Positions 19,170 to 28,954 of a stretch of DNA of 57,744 nucleotides are shown here, piece by piece; within the stretch, counting starts at the first letter, position 1; every line of letters begins with the position of its first letter. The notes under the pieces are model-generated. The model was not told where the DNA came from, did no database searches, and saw only the letters and a list, made by a program, of their open reading frames with translations. The stretch is taken from NCBI RefSeq assembly GCF_003813905.1, contig NZ_RPFJ01000013.1, positions 1 to 57,744 of the forward strand, read 5' to 3'. The stretch comes from Aureibaculum marinum (GTDB lineage Bacteria; Bacteroidota; Bacteroidia; Flavobacteriales; Flavobacteriaceae). A program made the position numbers and the translations under genes.

Positions 19170-21989
19170 ATGAGATTCTTAAACATCATATACATTATTA
19201 TATTTTTGTCTGCTTATAATATAACAGCTCAAAATGTATCATTTGATTTAAATCAGAATATACCAATAGACCCTAACGTAAAAACAGGTACTTTATCTAA
19301 TGGATTAACTTATTATCTTAAACATAATGAAAAACCTAAAAATAAAGCAGAATTAAGATTAGTCCTTAATGTTGGCTCTATATTAGAAGATAATGACCAA
19401 CAAGGTTTTGCTCATTTTGTAGAACACATGGCTTTTAATGGAACTAAAAGCTTTCATAAAAATGATTTAATAGACTATTTACAACGTATTGGCGTACAAT
19501 TTGGAGCTGACTTAAATGCCCATACTGGTTTTGATGAAACGGTATATAAACTTACTGTCCCTACTGATATCGATAGCATTTACAATACAAGCTTACACAT
19601 TTTGCGAGATTGGGCCGATGGTATTGAATTTTCTGATCAAGAAATTGATAATGAACGTGGTGTAGTTGCTGAAGAATTAAGAGCCCGAAGTGGAGCCAGT
19701 ATGCGTATGTATTACCAATCAATACCGGTTTTAACAAATAATTCAAGATACGCTGAAAGAATTCCTATCGGTAAATTAGATCTAATTTTAAATGGAAAAC
19801 ACAAAGCTCTTAAGCGTTTTTATAAAGATTGGTATAGACCTGATTTAATGGCATTAGTAATTGTAGGTGATATTGACTTAAAAGAAACTGAGACTAAAAT
19901 TAAAAAATTGTTTAGTAGCATAAAACCTCTTAAAAATCCTAGAGAACGTATTTATTATAGTATTCCCGACAATAAAGAACCAAAAGCCACAATTATTACA
20001 GACAAAGAAGCTTCTTTTACAACTGTAGCTGTTTATTATAAAAAAGAGAAAAAAACTGAAACAACATTACAAGATTATAGAGAAAGTTTATTAGAAACTT
20101 TATATACAGGTATGTTAAATCAACGACTATCTGATTTAAAAGAGCAAGCAAATTCTCCTTTTTTGGCTACGGGTACTGGTATAGGAAAGTTTTTAGGCAA
20201 TAAAGGTGCTTATTACTTGAGAGCCGCTTTAAAGGAAAATCAAATTAAAAATGGAATTGAAGATTTGCTCATTGAAAGTGAACGGGCTAAAAAATACGGT
20301 TTTACAAATTCTGAATTCAACAGATATAAAAATTATTTACTAAACAGAGTACAAACTTTAAATAAAGAAGCTGATAAATTGTCGTCAAAAAGTTATACAG
20401 AACTGCTCATTGATAATTTTACCGATCAAAAACCAATACCTGGTGTCGCATTTAATTATAAATTTTATAAAAATCAACTAGCTAATATTACACTTGATGA
20501 AGTAAATGGTATTGCTAAAAAATGGATTGGTGAAGAAAATATAACAATCGTAATAAATGCACCAGAAAAAAAAGAAGTGGTATTACCTAGTGAAGATTGG
20601 ATATTAAAAACATTAAAATCCACCCCTACTAAAAATATTGAAACATATAAAGATAAACTGGCAGATAAGGCCTTGATGGAGACATTACCAAGTAGGGGCG
20701 AAATTATTGAAACTAAATATAATAAAGAGGTAGATATAACAACCTTTAAACTATCAAATGGCGTTACTGTTATAGCAAAACCAACAACATTTCAAAATGA
20801 TATCATCTATTTAAATGCTTTTAGACCCGGCGGAAGTTCTACTGCTAACGATTCTATTTATGTTTCTACCAGAAATGCAGGTAACATTATAGGTTCAAGT
20901 GGAATTAATAATATCACAGACATCAATCTAAAAAAATTATTAATGGGCAAAACCGTTTCTGTTACACCTCGCATAAATTATTATGAAGAATTAGTTTCTG
21001 GTAATAGTAATTTTGAAAGTTTAGAAACTTTATTTCAAATGGTTCATTTATATTTTACTGCTCCAAATAAAGATCAAAATGCTTTTAATGTGAGTAAAAA
21101 CAACATGATTTCAAGTATTAAAGCATATAAAAATAGTCCATCGGCATATTTTAATGAAGAAGTAAGTAAAATAATGTCAAATAACCATTTAAGGGCAGTA
21201 TCACTCACTGAAGAGCAGATTGAAAAGAGTCTAAACCTAGACCAAGCTTATAATTTCTATAAAGAGCGGTTTTCTTCGGCTAACGAATTTACTTTTATTT
21301 TTGTTGGTAGTTTTGACTTAGAAGCTATAAAAGATTTTTCTGAGCAATACCTTGCTTCTCTTCCTTCTGATTTAAACACAAAAAGTACTTGGAAAGATAT
21401 TGGCTTACGTTATAATGAAGGTTCTATAAAACAAACTTTTTATAAAGGCATAGACAATAAAGCTAGTGTTGATATACGATTTACTGGAAAACTAAATTTT
21501 TCATTAAAAGAAAAGCAAGATATTAGCCTAATTGGTAAGTTATTAAAAATTAAATTGACCGAAGAGCTTAGAGAAAAAATGTCGGGTGTTTATGGTGTGC
21601 GTGTATCTGGTTTCGCTTCTGATAAACCCTATGATTGGTATCGATTAAACATTCAGTTTACATGCGACCCAGCTAATGTAAATAAGCTAATTAAGCAAGT
21701 TAATGAAGAAATTAACAAACTAAAAACTGAAGGTCCTAAAGAAGAAGATGTTTCTAAAATCAAAAAGGCCGAACTGGCAAATGCTAAAACTTATTTAGAA
21801 TATAATGGCTATTGGGCGTCAAAAATAAAAACTGCTATTGAGTACAATCTAAACTTTAATGATATTCCAAATTATAAAACTGACATTGAAAAATTGAATA
21901 CAACTCATTTTAAGAAAGTAGCAAATAGATACTTTAATTATAATAATTATGCCGAGTTTATTTTGTTGCCAGAAAAAAATGAAAAGTAA
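19170..21989 (+). CDS. Two-module M16 zinc protease (PqqL/pitrilysin type)
   Basis: The 939-residue protein has a signal peptide (residues 1-20, ending ITAQ). The N-terminal M16 module has the zinc motif HFVEH (residues 82-86) and a downstream NERGVVAEELRAR segment supplying the third ligand. A second, degenerate module starts at about residue 520 (DITTFKLSNGVTVIAKPT) and lacks HxxEH, with the Arg and Tyr of the companion half near LREKMSGVYGVRVSG. This is the PqqL-like single-chain arrangement, a periplasmic peptidase for short peptides. It sits downstream of the sigma/fecR/susCD genes, after a hairpin and a 160-base gap, and may digest what they import. It is separate from the split M16 pair at 8548-12048, so the window holds three M16 genes around one transport locus. 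Confidence 0.93.
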   Translation: MRFLNIIYIIIFLSAYNITAQNVSFDLNQNIPIDPNVKTGTLSNGLTYYLKHNEKPKNKAELRLVLNVGSILEDNDQQGFAHFVEHMAFNGTKSFHKNDLIDYLQRIGVQFGADLNAHTGFDETVYKLTVPTDIDSIYNTSLHILRDWADGIEFSDQEIDNERGVVAEELRARSGASMRMYYQSIPVLTNNSRYAERIPIGKLDLILNGKHKALKRFYKDWYRPDLMALVIVGDIDLKETETKIKKLFSSIKPLKNPRERIYYSIPDNKEPKATIITDKEASFTTVAVYYKKEKKTETTLQDYRESLLETLYTGMLNQRLSDLKEQANSPFLATGTGIGKFLGNKGAYYLRAALKENQIKNGIEDLLIESERAKKYGFTNSEFNRYKNYLLNRVQTLNKEADKLSSKSYTELLIDNFTDQKPIPGVAFNYKFYKNQLANITLDEVNGIAKKWIGEENITIVINAPEKKEVVLPSEDWILKTLKSTPTKNIETYKDKLADKALMETLPSRGEIIETKYNKEVDITTFKLSNGVTVIAKPTTFQNDIIYLNAFRPGGSSTANDSIYVSTRNAGNIIGSSGINNITDINLKKLLMGKTVSVTPRINYYEELVSGNSNFESLETLFQMVHLYFTAPNKDQNAFNVSKNNMISSIKAYKNSPSAYFNEEVSKIMSNNHLRAVSLTEEQIEKSLNLDQAYNFYKERFSSANEFTFIFVGSFDLEAIKDFSEQYLASLPSDLNTKSTWKDIGLRYNEGSIKQTFYKGIDNKASVDIRFTGKLNFSLKEKQDISLIGKLLKIKLTEELREKMSGVYGVRVSGFASDKPYDWYRLNIQFTCDPANVNKLIKQVNEEINKLKTEGPKEEDVSKIKKAELANAKTYLEYNGYWASKIKTAIEYNLNFNDIPNYKTDIEKLNTTHFKKVANRYFNYNNYAEFILLPEKNEK

Positions 21990-22017
21990 TTTAAATTGAA
22001 AAATACTTCTAATTTTA

Positions 22018-22055
22018 AAAATCACCTCGTTGTATTTCGAGGTGATTTTCTTTTT
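22018..22055 (+). terminator. Rho-independent terminator after the two-module M16 gene
   Basis: A perfect 12-bp stem, AAAATCACCTCG (22018-22029) against CGAGGTGATTTT (22038-22049), has an 8-base loop and is followed by CTTTTT. Confidence 0.85.
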
Positions 22056-22105
22056 AAACTAAATTTTAACCCTTTTTTAACACCAATAAACTAAAGGGAA
22101 ATGCT

Positions 22106-22113
22106 TATTTTTG
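22106..22113 (+). promoter_or_regulatory. Predicted -7 box of the nDsbD-like gene
   Basis: TATTTTTG is an exact TAnnTTTG match 25 bases before the ATG at 22139. Confidence 0.45.
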
Positions 22114-22138
22114 CGTTAAATGAATTCATATACATAAA

Positions 22139-22588
22139 ATGAAAAAATTATATATACTTTTTTTAGTTGTGTCACTAACAACTACCGTAATACAAGCTCA
22201 AATGGTTAATCCTGTAAAATGGTCAACTTCTGTAAAAAAAATATCAGATACTGATTACGAATTAATTGCTACAGCAACAATAGATTCTGGTTGGCATTTA
22301 TATTCGCAAACCGTACCTGAAGATGGTCCTATACCTACTACATTTATATTTAATAGTAATTCTAGTTACGTAAAAAAAGGGAATACTAAAGAAGAAAAAG
22401 GCATTACAGTACAAGATGCTGTTTTTAATATGGAAATTAAATACTTTGAAAAGAAAACCTCTTTTAAACAACGTATTAAAGTTTTAAAACCAATAAAAAA
22501 AATAACCGGAGAAGTAGAATTTATGGCATGCGATGATAGACAATGTACTCCTCCTACAACAATAGATTTAGAATTTAGTTTAAATTAA
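22139..22588 (+). CDS. Stand-alone DsbD N-terminal (alpha) domain protein
   Basis: The 149-residue secreted protein has a signal peptide ending IQAQ (residue of about 20) followed by a single nDsbD-type immunoglobulin-like domain. Its cysteines C131 and C136 (CDDRQC) sit where the reducing pair of DsbD-alpha lies. It is strikingly similar to the first 150 residues of the next gene (shared [31 protein letters not shown]), so it arose by duplication of that domain. In DsbD the alpha domain passes electrons from the membrane domain to periplasmic partners; a free copy could shuttle reductant to other targets or serve as an extra acceptor. It has no membrane or thioredoxin part, so it must depend on the neighbouring DsbD. 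Confidence 0.88.
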   Translation: MKKLYILFLVVSLTTTVIQAQMVNPVKWSTSVKKISDTDYELIATATIDSGWHLYSQTVPEDGPIPTTFIFNSNSSYVKKGNTKEEKGITVQDAVFNMEIKYFEKKTSFKQRIKVLKPIKKITGEVEFMACDDRQCTPPTTIDLEFSLN

Positions 22589-22645
22589 ATACTTTTTGAA
22601 AGTTATTTAAATAACTTACGTCTTAGCTAAAAAATAATACAATAC

Positions 22646-24643
22646 ATGTCAAAATTCTTAGCACCTCTCTTTTTACTTTTATTCGTTTCTAACACTATTT
22701 ATTCACAATTAGTTGATCCAGTAAAATGGGAAACAACTTTTGAAAAAAATTCAGACACTGAATATACTTTAATTGCTACCGCTACCATTGAAAATGGTTG
22801 GCATTTATACTCTCAAGATGTTCCTGAAGATGGCCCAATTCCTACTACTTTTACCTTTTACACCAATGACGATTTTGAATTAGTAGGAAACACCAATGAA
22901 GAGGATGGTCGAATAGTAGATGACCCTGTTTTTAAAATGAAAATTAAATATTTTGAGAATAAAACAGAATTCAGACAACGTATCCGAATATTAAATGAGG
23001 AATTATCAGTAGTAAATGGTGAGGTTGAATTTATGGCTTGTGATGACAAAATGTGTACGCCTCCAACAATTAAAGATTTTGTTTTTAACATAAAAAATGG
23101 TGCTACAAGTGGAGCAAGCAAGGTTGATGCTACTGCAGACTCTAAAAGTAATACAGACACTGAAAATAAAACATCTAAAGTTAGTACGGACAGTACTGTT
23201 AAAGATGAATCTAAAAAAGGATTGTGGGCAATATTTTTTATTGCATTTTTATCAGGTTTTGCAGCTTTATTAACACCATGTGTATTTCCTATGATACCGA
23301 TGACAGTGAGCTTTTTTACCAAACAAAGTAAATCAAAGGCTGCAGGTATTAAAAATGCAATTATTTACGGAATTTCAATCATTCTAATCTATTTAATTTT
23401 AGGTATAGCCGTAACTGCTATTTTTGGTGCTGATGCCTTAAATGCTTTGGCTACTAATGTTTGGTTTAATGTTATTTTCTTTTTGCTATTAGTAATTTTT
23501 GCTATTTCATTTTTAGGAGCTTTTGAAATTACCTTACCTAGTTCTTGGGGTACTAAAATTGACAATCAAGCAGATAGAGGTGGTCTTGTTGGTATCTTTT
23601 TTATGGCTTTAGCTTTAGCTATTGTTTCTTTTTCTTGTACGGGACCTATTGTTGGAACTTTACTTGTTGAAGCTGCTTCAAAAGGAGGATTAGCACCTGT
23701 AATTGGCATGCTTGGTTTCTCTTTAGCTATTGCATTACCTTTCGCTCTTTTTGCTGCATTTCCTGGTTGGTTAAATTCATTACCAAAATCTGGTGGATGG
23801 TTAAATACGGTAAAAGTAGTTTTAGGATTTTTAGAATTAGCCTTAGCTTTTAAATTTTTATCTCAAGCCGATTTAGTGTTACAACTGCATTGGTTAGAAC
23901 GTGAAGTTTTTATAGCTATTTGGATTGCTATTTTTGGAACCTTAGCTCTGTATTTATTTGGTAAAATAAAATTGCCTCACGATTCTCCTTTACAACATAT
24001 TTCCGTTGGGAGATTAAGTTTAGGTTTACTAGCTTTAACTTTTACTATTTATATGATTCCTGGGTTATGGGGAGCTCCATTAAATATAATTTCAGCCTTC
24101 CCTCCTCCTCTTGATTATAGTGAATCTCCTTATGGTGTTGGTAATTCTAAATCTGGAGGATCAACAGCTTCTGTAACTGAAATTCCTGAAGGTGCACATT
24201 TATTAGCTCCTCACGATATTTTAGCCTTTAATGATTACGATTTAGGTCTTGCCTATGCTAAAAAAGTAGGAAAACCTATAATGTTAGATTTTACCGGATG
24301 GGCTTGTGTTAATTGCCGAAAAATGGAACAAAACGTATGGCCTAAACCTGAAATATTAGACAAATTAAAAAATAAAGTTGTGCTAATTTCTTTATATGTT
24401 GATGATAAACGCCCATTGCCAAAAGGTGAAGAAGTTGAATCTAAATTACGACCTGGTAAAAAATTAAAATATATTGGACAAAAATGGAGCGAATTCCAAA
24501 CTATTCGCTTTAAAGCCAATACACAACCATTTTATGTATTGATAGACCACAATGAAGAAAATTTAAATGATCCTGTTGCTTATACACCAAATGCTGATGA
24601 ATATTTGGCTTGGTTAGAAGATGGAATTAAAAAGTTTAAATAA
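22646..24643 (+). CDS. dsbD: Thiol:disulfide interchange protein DsbD
   Basis: The 665-residue protein has all three DsbD parts. A signal peptide (1-20) precedes the periplasmic alpha domain (about 25-150) with C132 and C137. A Ser/Thr/Lys-rich linker (about 153-190) leads to an eight-helix membrane domain (about 195-480) with the conserved cysteines C212 ([11 protein letters not shown]) and C331 ([10 protein letters not shown]). The C-terminal thioredoxin-like gamma domain (about 530-665) carries the CxxC pair C554/C557 ([11 protein letters not shown]). It moves electrons from cytoplasmic thioredoxin across the inner membrane to periplasmic disulfides, and could support cytochrome c maturation for the haem proteins encoded nearby. 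It is preceded by its own duplicated alpha domain 57 bases upstream. The next gene is convergent. Confidence 0.95.
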   Translation: MSKFLAPLFLLLFVSNTIYSQLVDPVKWETTFEKNSDTEYTLIATATIENGWHLYSQDVPEDGPIPTTFTFYTNDDFELVGNTNEEDGRIVDDPVFKMKIKYFENKTEFRQRIRILNEELSVVNGEVEFMACDDKMCTPPTIKDFVFNIKNGATSGASKVDATADSKSNTDTENKTSKVSTDSTVKDESKKGLWAIFFIAFLSGFAALLTPCVFPMIPMTVSFFTKQSKSKAAGIKNAIIYGISIILIYLILGIAVTAIFGADALNALATNVWFNVIFFLLLVIFAISFLGAFEITLPSSWGTKIDNQADRGGLVGIFFMALALAIVSFSCTGPIVGTLLVEAASKGGLAPVIGMLGFSLAIALPFALFAAFPGWLNSLPKSGGWLNTVKVVLGFLELALAFKFLSQADLVLQLHWLEREVFIAIWIAIFGTLALYLFGKIKLPHDSPLQHISVGRLSLGLLALTFTIYMIPGLWGAPLNIISAFPPPLDYSESPYGVGNSKSGGSTASVTEIPEGAHLLAPHDILAFNDYDLGLAYAKKVGKPIMLDFTGWACVNCRKMEQNVWPKPEILDKLKNKVVLISLYVDDKRPLPKGEEVESKLRPGKKLKYIGQKWSEFQTIRFKANTQPFYVLIDHNEENLNDPVAYTPNADEYLAWLEDGIKKFK

Positions 24644-24831
24644 GAATTTTGATTAGGTAAATAGATAGATTTTAAAAAAATTGTAATAATTCTCAGAGAA
24701 ATCACAGAATCAAATTACGAAAATAGTAACAGAAATTAATTGTCTTTAACCTCGTACCAATGCAATTTCATTAGTCATCAAATAATTTCTTTTTGAAACT
24801 GGATTTCTTACTGAAAACTATTTACTAAATA

Positions 24832-25038
24832 CTAAGCTTTACAGCTATCGCCTTCTTCTTTTACACCCAATTTAAAAAGGATTTTTTCCATTAAACACCA
24901 CCGTGTAAAAGAAGATTGTAATAAGTTTGCACCTACAAATAGCGTAAACCATAGCCAATTTTGATTTACATACATTGCCAATAACACACTAACAATTACA
25001 AAAGTTCCTGCTATTGCTCTAATCCATCTATTAATCAT
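24832..25038 (-). CDS. Small DUF2892 (YgaP-like) inner membrane protein
   Basis: The 68-residue protein has two transmembrane helices (about 7-24 and 28-43) and the FVGANLLQSSFTRWCLMEKILFKLG pattern of the DUF2892/YgaP membrane domain, with Cys near the second helix and the C-terminus. In other bacteria this domain is found with rhodaneses and sulfide-handling proteins. Here it is the last gene of the TolC/MFP/RND/PII-like operon. It probably sits in the inner membrane; its activity is unknown. Confidence 0.8.
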   Translation of the reverse strand: MINRWIRAIAGTFVIVSVLLAMYVNQNWLWFTLFVGANLLQSSFTRWCLMEKILFKLGVKEEGDSCKA

Positions 25039-25181
25039 TATTTTTAATTTTTATATTGATATTTCCTATTATTTCAGAAAATAGATATTCTAATTATTTT
25101 CTAAACACTTAAAACAATTCAAATAATCTTATATATCCAAACCATTAACCATTAATTATCAACTACTTAAAAAACAATAAG

Positions 25182-25487
25182 CTAATTTGACCTCTCAATA
25201 TTTACTACGGCCAAATGCACTTTTGATAATACTTCTTGCTTACCATTAAACTCTTCAACCAATTTAAAAAGTTGATCTACATTTTTATTCTCTACAAAAG
25301 CATAATAAAGTATTGATTGGCTTTCATTTCTACTGCTTCCAAACCAGTTTTCATCTTCAACTTCACTAGGTAAACCTCTAAAACCTTTTACATTTTGATA
25401 AGAAAATGTTTTCACTTCCGAAATTTTTAGCATTTGCCTAATAGCTTTATCATAGGCTGCTACTGCAGTGATTATTAATAGTTTCAT
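25182..25487 (-). CDS. PII-like (DUF3240-like) small protein linked to RND efflux pump
   Basis: The 101-residue cytoplasmic protein has the beta-alpha-beta start MKLLIITAVAAYDKAIRQMLK and a second half (QSILYYAFVENKNVDQLFKLVEEF) compatible with the ferredoxin-like fold of PII and CutA proteins. Small PII-like proteins such as DUF3240 are known beside metal and drug RND pumps, where they are thought to regulate the transporter. It begins 72 bases after the RND permease stop. The T-loop of true PII proteins is not recognisable, so a nucleotide-sensing role is not supported by motif. Family assignment rests on fold-like pattern and context. Confidence 0.5.
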   Translation of the reverse strand: MKLLIITAVAAYDKAIRQMLKISEVKTFSYQNVKGFRGLPSEVEDENWFGSSRNESQSILYYAFVENKNVDQLFKLVEEFNGKQEVLSKVHLAVVNIERSN

Positions 25488-25559
25488 ATTCCTCTATATT
25501 TAAAAGCCTTTAGCCCCCTTTAAATGTGGAGAATCAAATGGCGTGTTAATACTTAAACT

Positions 25560-28500
25560 CTACTTCTCGTCTTTATTTTCTGTTTCTTTTATTTTATGAT
25601 AATCGTCTTCACTACTTTCTGTATGTTCCCATTTCTTTTTCTCTATCATATAGTATACTAATGGTACTACCAACAATGTCAGTACTGTAGAAACAATTGT
25701 TCCCCCCATTAATGATATAGCTAATCCTTGAAAAATTGGATCAAACAGAATTACAAATGCACCAATAACAACTGTTCCTGCGGTTAACAAAATAGGAGTT
25801 GTTCTTACTGCTCCAGCTTCAATTGCAGCTTGTTTTAAAGGAATACCTTCTGCTGTTCTAAGATTAATAAAGTCAATTAATAACACTGAGTTTCGTACCA
25901 TAATACCAGCTAAAGCAATCATACCTATAAAAGAAGTGGCTGTAAAAAAGGCTCCCATTATCCAGTGTCCCAAAATAATTCCAATCAATGATAGCGGTAT
26001 AGCCACCATCATTACAATAGGAGCTTTAAAGTTTTGAAACCAACCTACAATTAAAATATAAATTAGAATAATAGCACCTAAAAAAGCTATTCCTAAATCC
26101 CTAAATACTTCTAAGGTAATTTGCCATTCTCCATCCCATTTTACAGTATAATTATCTTCAAAATCAGGTTGCTCTAAATACAATTCATTGATCTCATATC
26201 CTTTTGGCAATGGAATTTCTTTTAATTTTTTTTCCATTCCTAAAATGGCATAGGCAGGACTTTCCAATTTACCAGCCATATCAGCCAATACATAAACCAC
26301 CCGCTTTTGATTTTTACGAAAAATACTTTTTGCACTAGTAGTTTCATTAATGGTTACCAAATCGGCAATAGGAATCATTGTTCCCTGTTTTGATTTTACT
26401 TTTAACTGAGAAATATCAGTTATTGTAGACTTTTCTTTTTCATCTAAACTTAGCACTAATCCCACTTGGTTACTTGCATCTTCATCATACAATGTTGTTA
26501 TGGCTCTATCAGATAATGCCATGTTCATTGTATAAGTAATTTGTTGAGGTGCAACACCATATAACATAGCTTTTTCCTTATCAATAACAAATTGAAATTC
26601 GGTTTGATCTGACTCAACCATCCAATCAACATCTACTACATCATCAGTATTATGTAAAATGGATTGGATGTTATTTGCAATTTTAATTTGCTCATTATAA
26701 TCTGGTCCATAAACCTCAGCAACAATAGTTGACATTACTGGAGGTCCTGGTGGCACTTCCACAAGTTTGACATTTGCGTTGAACTTTGCAGCTATTTTTT
26801 GAATATCTGGACGTAATAATTTAGCAATATCATGACTTTGAGCACTGCGATTCTCTTTGTCTAATAAATTTACTTGAATATCTGCCATATTACTACCTCC
26901 TCGTAAATCATAATGACGTACTAAACCATTAAATGTAATTGGTGCAGAAGTACCTATATAATTTTGATAATTTACAACTTCTGGCCGAGTAGATAAGTAT
27001 TGAGATATTTCTTGTGCTACAACACCAGTACGCTCTAAAGTTGTACCTTCAGGCATATCAATAACAACCTGAAATTCATTTTTGTTATCAAAAGGTAACA
27101 TTTTTACAGCTACTGAATTGGTAAAAAATAACATCATAGTGCCTAACAAAACAAAAAAGGTAATTGCTAAGAACATCCAACGTTTTGCTTTGCTTTCCAT
27201 CAATGGACGCTCAAATTTGTTATACAAACGATAAATCAACGTATTTTCTAAAGGTTTTTTAACCTTTTCTGGCTCTCCTTTTTTTGTTTTTTCTCTTAAG
27301 AAAATATACCCTAAATAAGGTGTTGCTGTTAATGCCACAAACAGTGATAAAATCATAGCTATTGAAGCTCCAATTGGCATAGGTGCCATATAAGGTCCCA
27401 TTAAACCAGAAACAAAAGCCATAGGTAACACAGAAGCTATAACCGTAAATGTTGCTAAAATAGTTGGGTTTCCAACTTCATTAATTGCATATAATGCCGC
27501 TTGCTTAAATGGCAAACGTTTCATTTTAAAATGCCTATGCATATTCTCAGCAATAATAATAGAGTCATCAACCACAATACCTGTTACAAAAACTAAAGCA
27601 AATAATGTAATTCGGTTTAATGTGTAATCCATTACATAATAACTTAATAGCGTTAAAGCAAATGTAATAGGTACAGATAAAAACACTACCAAACCACCAC
27701 GCCAGCCCATAGCAAGCATTACTACAAAAGTTACAGCTACAATAGAACCAATAAGGTGCAATAATAATTCAGATACTTTATGAGAAGCTGTTTCTCCATA
27801 ATTTCTAGTAATTTCTACATGTACGTCATCTGGAATTAGATTAGCTCGTAAATGGTCTACCTTATCAATAATAACTTCTGCTATTTTCATAGCATCTGCA
27901 CCTTTTCTTTTGGCTATAGAAATAGTAACCGCAGGATAATCTGATTTATAGTTTTGTACTTTTTCGCTGCCTTGACCAAATCCTAAACTAACATAATTTT
28001 GAGGTACCTCTGGACCATCAATAATAGTTGCTATTTGTTTTAAATAAATAGGTTGATTTTGTTGAACACCTACTACTAAATTCTCAATATCGGTAACTGT
28101 TTCTAAAAACTTACCTGTGTTTATAAGAAACTCAGTATCATTTTTATCAAAGCTCCCTGAATTTAATTGGCTATTATTTGCCTTAATCATTTCAGAAACC
28201 GATAAAAAATCTAAACCACTAGCCGCTAATTTATCTTTATCTAAAACTACACGTAACTGTCGCTTTCTACCTCCAATTTTATTGGTTATAGCTACATCTT
28301 TCACTTTTTTTATTTCCCCCTCTAATTCTTCTGCCAATTGACCTAATTGATAATCATCATAACTCTCACTCCATAATGTTAAGGCAAGCATTGGAACATC
28401 ATCAATAGCTCTTGTTTTCACTAATGGAAACGTTACCCCTTCAGGCATTTTATCCATATGCTTATTAACTTCGTTGTAAAGTTTCACAAACGAACGCTCA

Positions 28501-28817
28501 ATATCTTCACCTACATAAAACTGTACGGTAACCATCCCCTGCTCTTTCATTGATGTTGAGTACACATACTCTACACCTTTAATATTTGAAATTAACTGCT
28601 CTAATGGCTTTATTACACGTGATTCTACTTCCGTAGGACTAGCACCAGGATAACCAACAAAAATGTCAGCCATAGGTACATCAATTTGTGGTTCTTCCTC
28701 ACGTGGAATTAAAAACGAACTATAAACACCAATAACCATAAATACAATCATTAACAGTACTGTTAACTTAGATTGCATAAAAACCTTGGCGATTTTACCT
28801 GCGATTCCTTCTTTCAT
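25560..28817 (-). CDS. Efflux RND transporter permease subunit (AcrB/HAE1-like)
   Basis: The 1085-residue protein shows the full RND layout: N-terminal membrane helix (about 17-33), first periplasmic domain with the porter motif (FVGYPGASPTEVESRVIKPLEQ), a cluster of helices carrying the proton-relay aspartates in GIVVDDSIIIAENMHR, a second periplasmic domain (VPPGPPVMSTIVAEVYGP), and a final helix cluster (ATSFIGMIALAGIMVRNSVLLIDF). It is the proton-driven inner-membrane pump of a tripartite system with the membrane fusion protein and TolC genes immediately upstream in the same operon. The DD pair and overall length fit multidrug-type pumps better than metal pumps; no Met-rich metal path was recognised. 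The substrate is unknown. Confidence 0.93.
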   Translation of the reverse strand: MKEGIAGKIAKVFMQSKLTVLLMIVFMVIGVYSSFLIPREEEPQIDVPMADIFVGYPGASPTEVESRVIKPLEQLISNIKGVEYVYSTSMKEQGMVTVQFYVGEDIERSFVKLYNEVNKHMDKMPEGVTFPLVKTRAIDDVPMLALTLWSESYDDYQLGQLAEELEGEIKKVKDVAITNKIGGRKRQLRVVLDKDKLAASGLDFLSVSEMIKANNSQLNSGSFDKNDTEFLINTGKFLETVTDIENLVVGVQQNQPIYLKQIATIIDGPEVPQNYVSLGFGQGSEKVQNYKSDYPAVTISIAKRKGADAMKIAEVIIDKVDHLRANLIPDDVHVEITRNYGETASHKVSELLLHLIGSIVAVTFVVMLAMGWRGGLVVFLSVPITFALTLLSYYVMDYTLNRITLFALVFVTGIVVDDSIIIAENMHRHFKMKRLPFKQAALYAINEVGNPTILATFTVIASVLPMAFVSGLMGPYMAPMPIGASIAMILSLFVALTATPYLGYIFLREKTKKGEPEKVKKPLENTLIYRLYNKFERPLMESKAKRWMFLAITFFVLLGTMMLFFTNSVAVKMLPFDNKNEFQVVIDMPEGTTLERTGVVAQEISQYLSTRPEVVNYQNYIGTSAPITFNGLVRHYDLRGGSNMADIQVNLLDKENRSAQSHDIAKLLRPDIQKIAAKFNANVKLVEVPPGPPVMSTIVAEVYGPDYNEQIKIANNIQSILHNTDDVVDVDWMVESDQTEFQFVIDKEKAMLYGVAPQQITYTMNMALSDRAITTLYDEDASNQVGLVLSLDEKEKSTITDISQLKVKSKQGTMIPIADLVTINETTSAKSIFRKNQKRVVYVLADMAGKLESPAYAILGMEKKLKEIPLPKGYEINELYLEQPDFEDNYTVKWDGEWQITLEVFRDLGIAFLGAIILIYILIVGWFQNFKAPIVMMVAIPLSLIGIILGHWIMGAFFTATSFIGMIALAGIMVRNSVLLIDFINLRTAEGIPLKQAAIEAGAVRTTPILLTAGTVVIGAFVILFDPIFQGLAISLMGGTIVSTVLTLLVVPLVYYMIEKKKWEHTESSEDDYHKIKETENKDEK

Positions 28818-28823
28818 AATTGT

Positions 28824-28857
28824 AGCCCCTATCCCTAAAAAGGAAACTAAATTGGGG
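28824..28857. repeat. Degenerate GC-rich intergenic repeat remnant
   Basis: AGCCCCT (28824-28830), CCCTAAAAAGG and TTGGGG (28852-28857) form an interrupted inverted pattern in the gap between the MFP and RND genes. A related stretch, TAGCCCCCTTTAAATG, occurs at 25511-25526 after the RND gene. The two look like copies of a small CCCC/GGGG intergenic repeat of the kind frequent in flavobacterial genomes. They are weak on their own. Confidence 0.3.
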
Positions 28858-28954
28858 TATTTTATTAGTTAATATTAAACTCATAATCTTAAAAAGAACT
28901 GTAAACGAGCTTCTTTTTGATTACTTTTTTTGACTTTCTAACTATTTTTATTGC

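Noticed and set aside
22858-23322. 154-residue minus-strand frame opposite dsbD
   Set aside because: It lies fully antisense within dsbD's alpha domain and linker, and its translation has no coherent domain; it is a shadow of the real gene.
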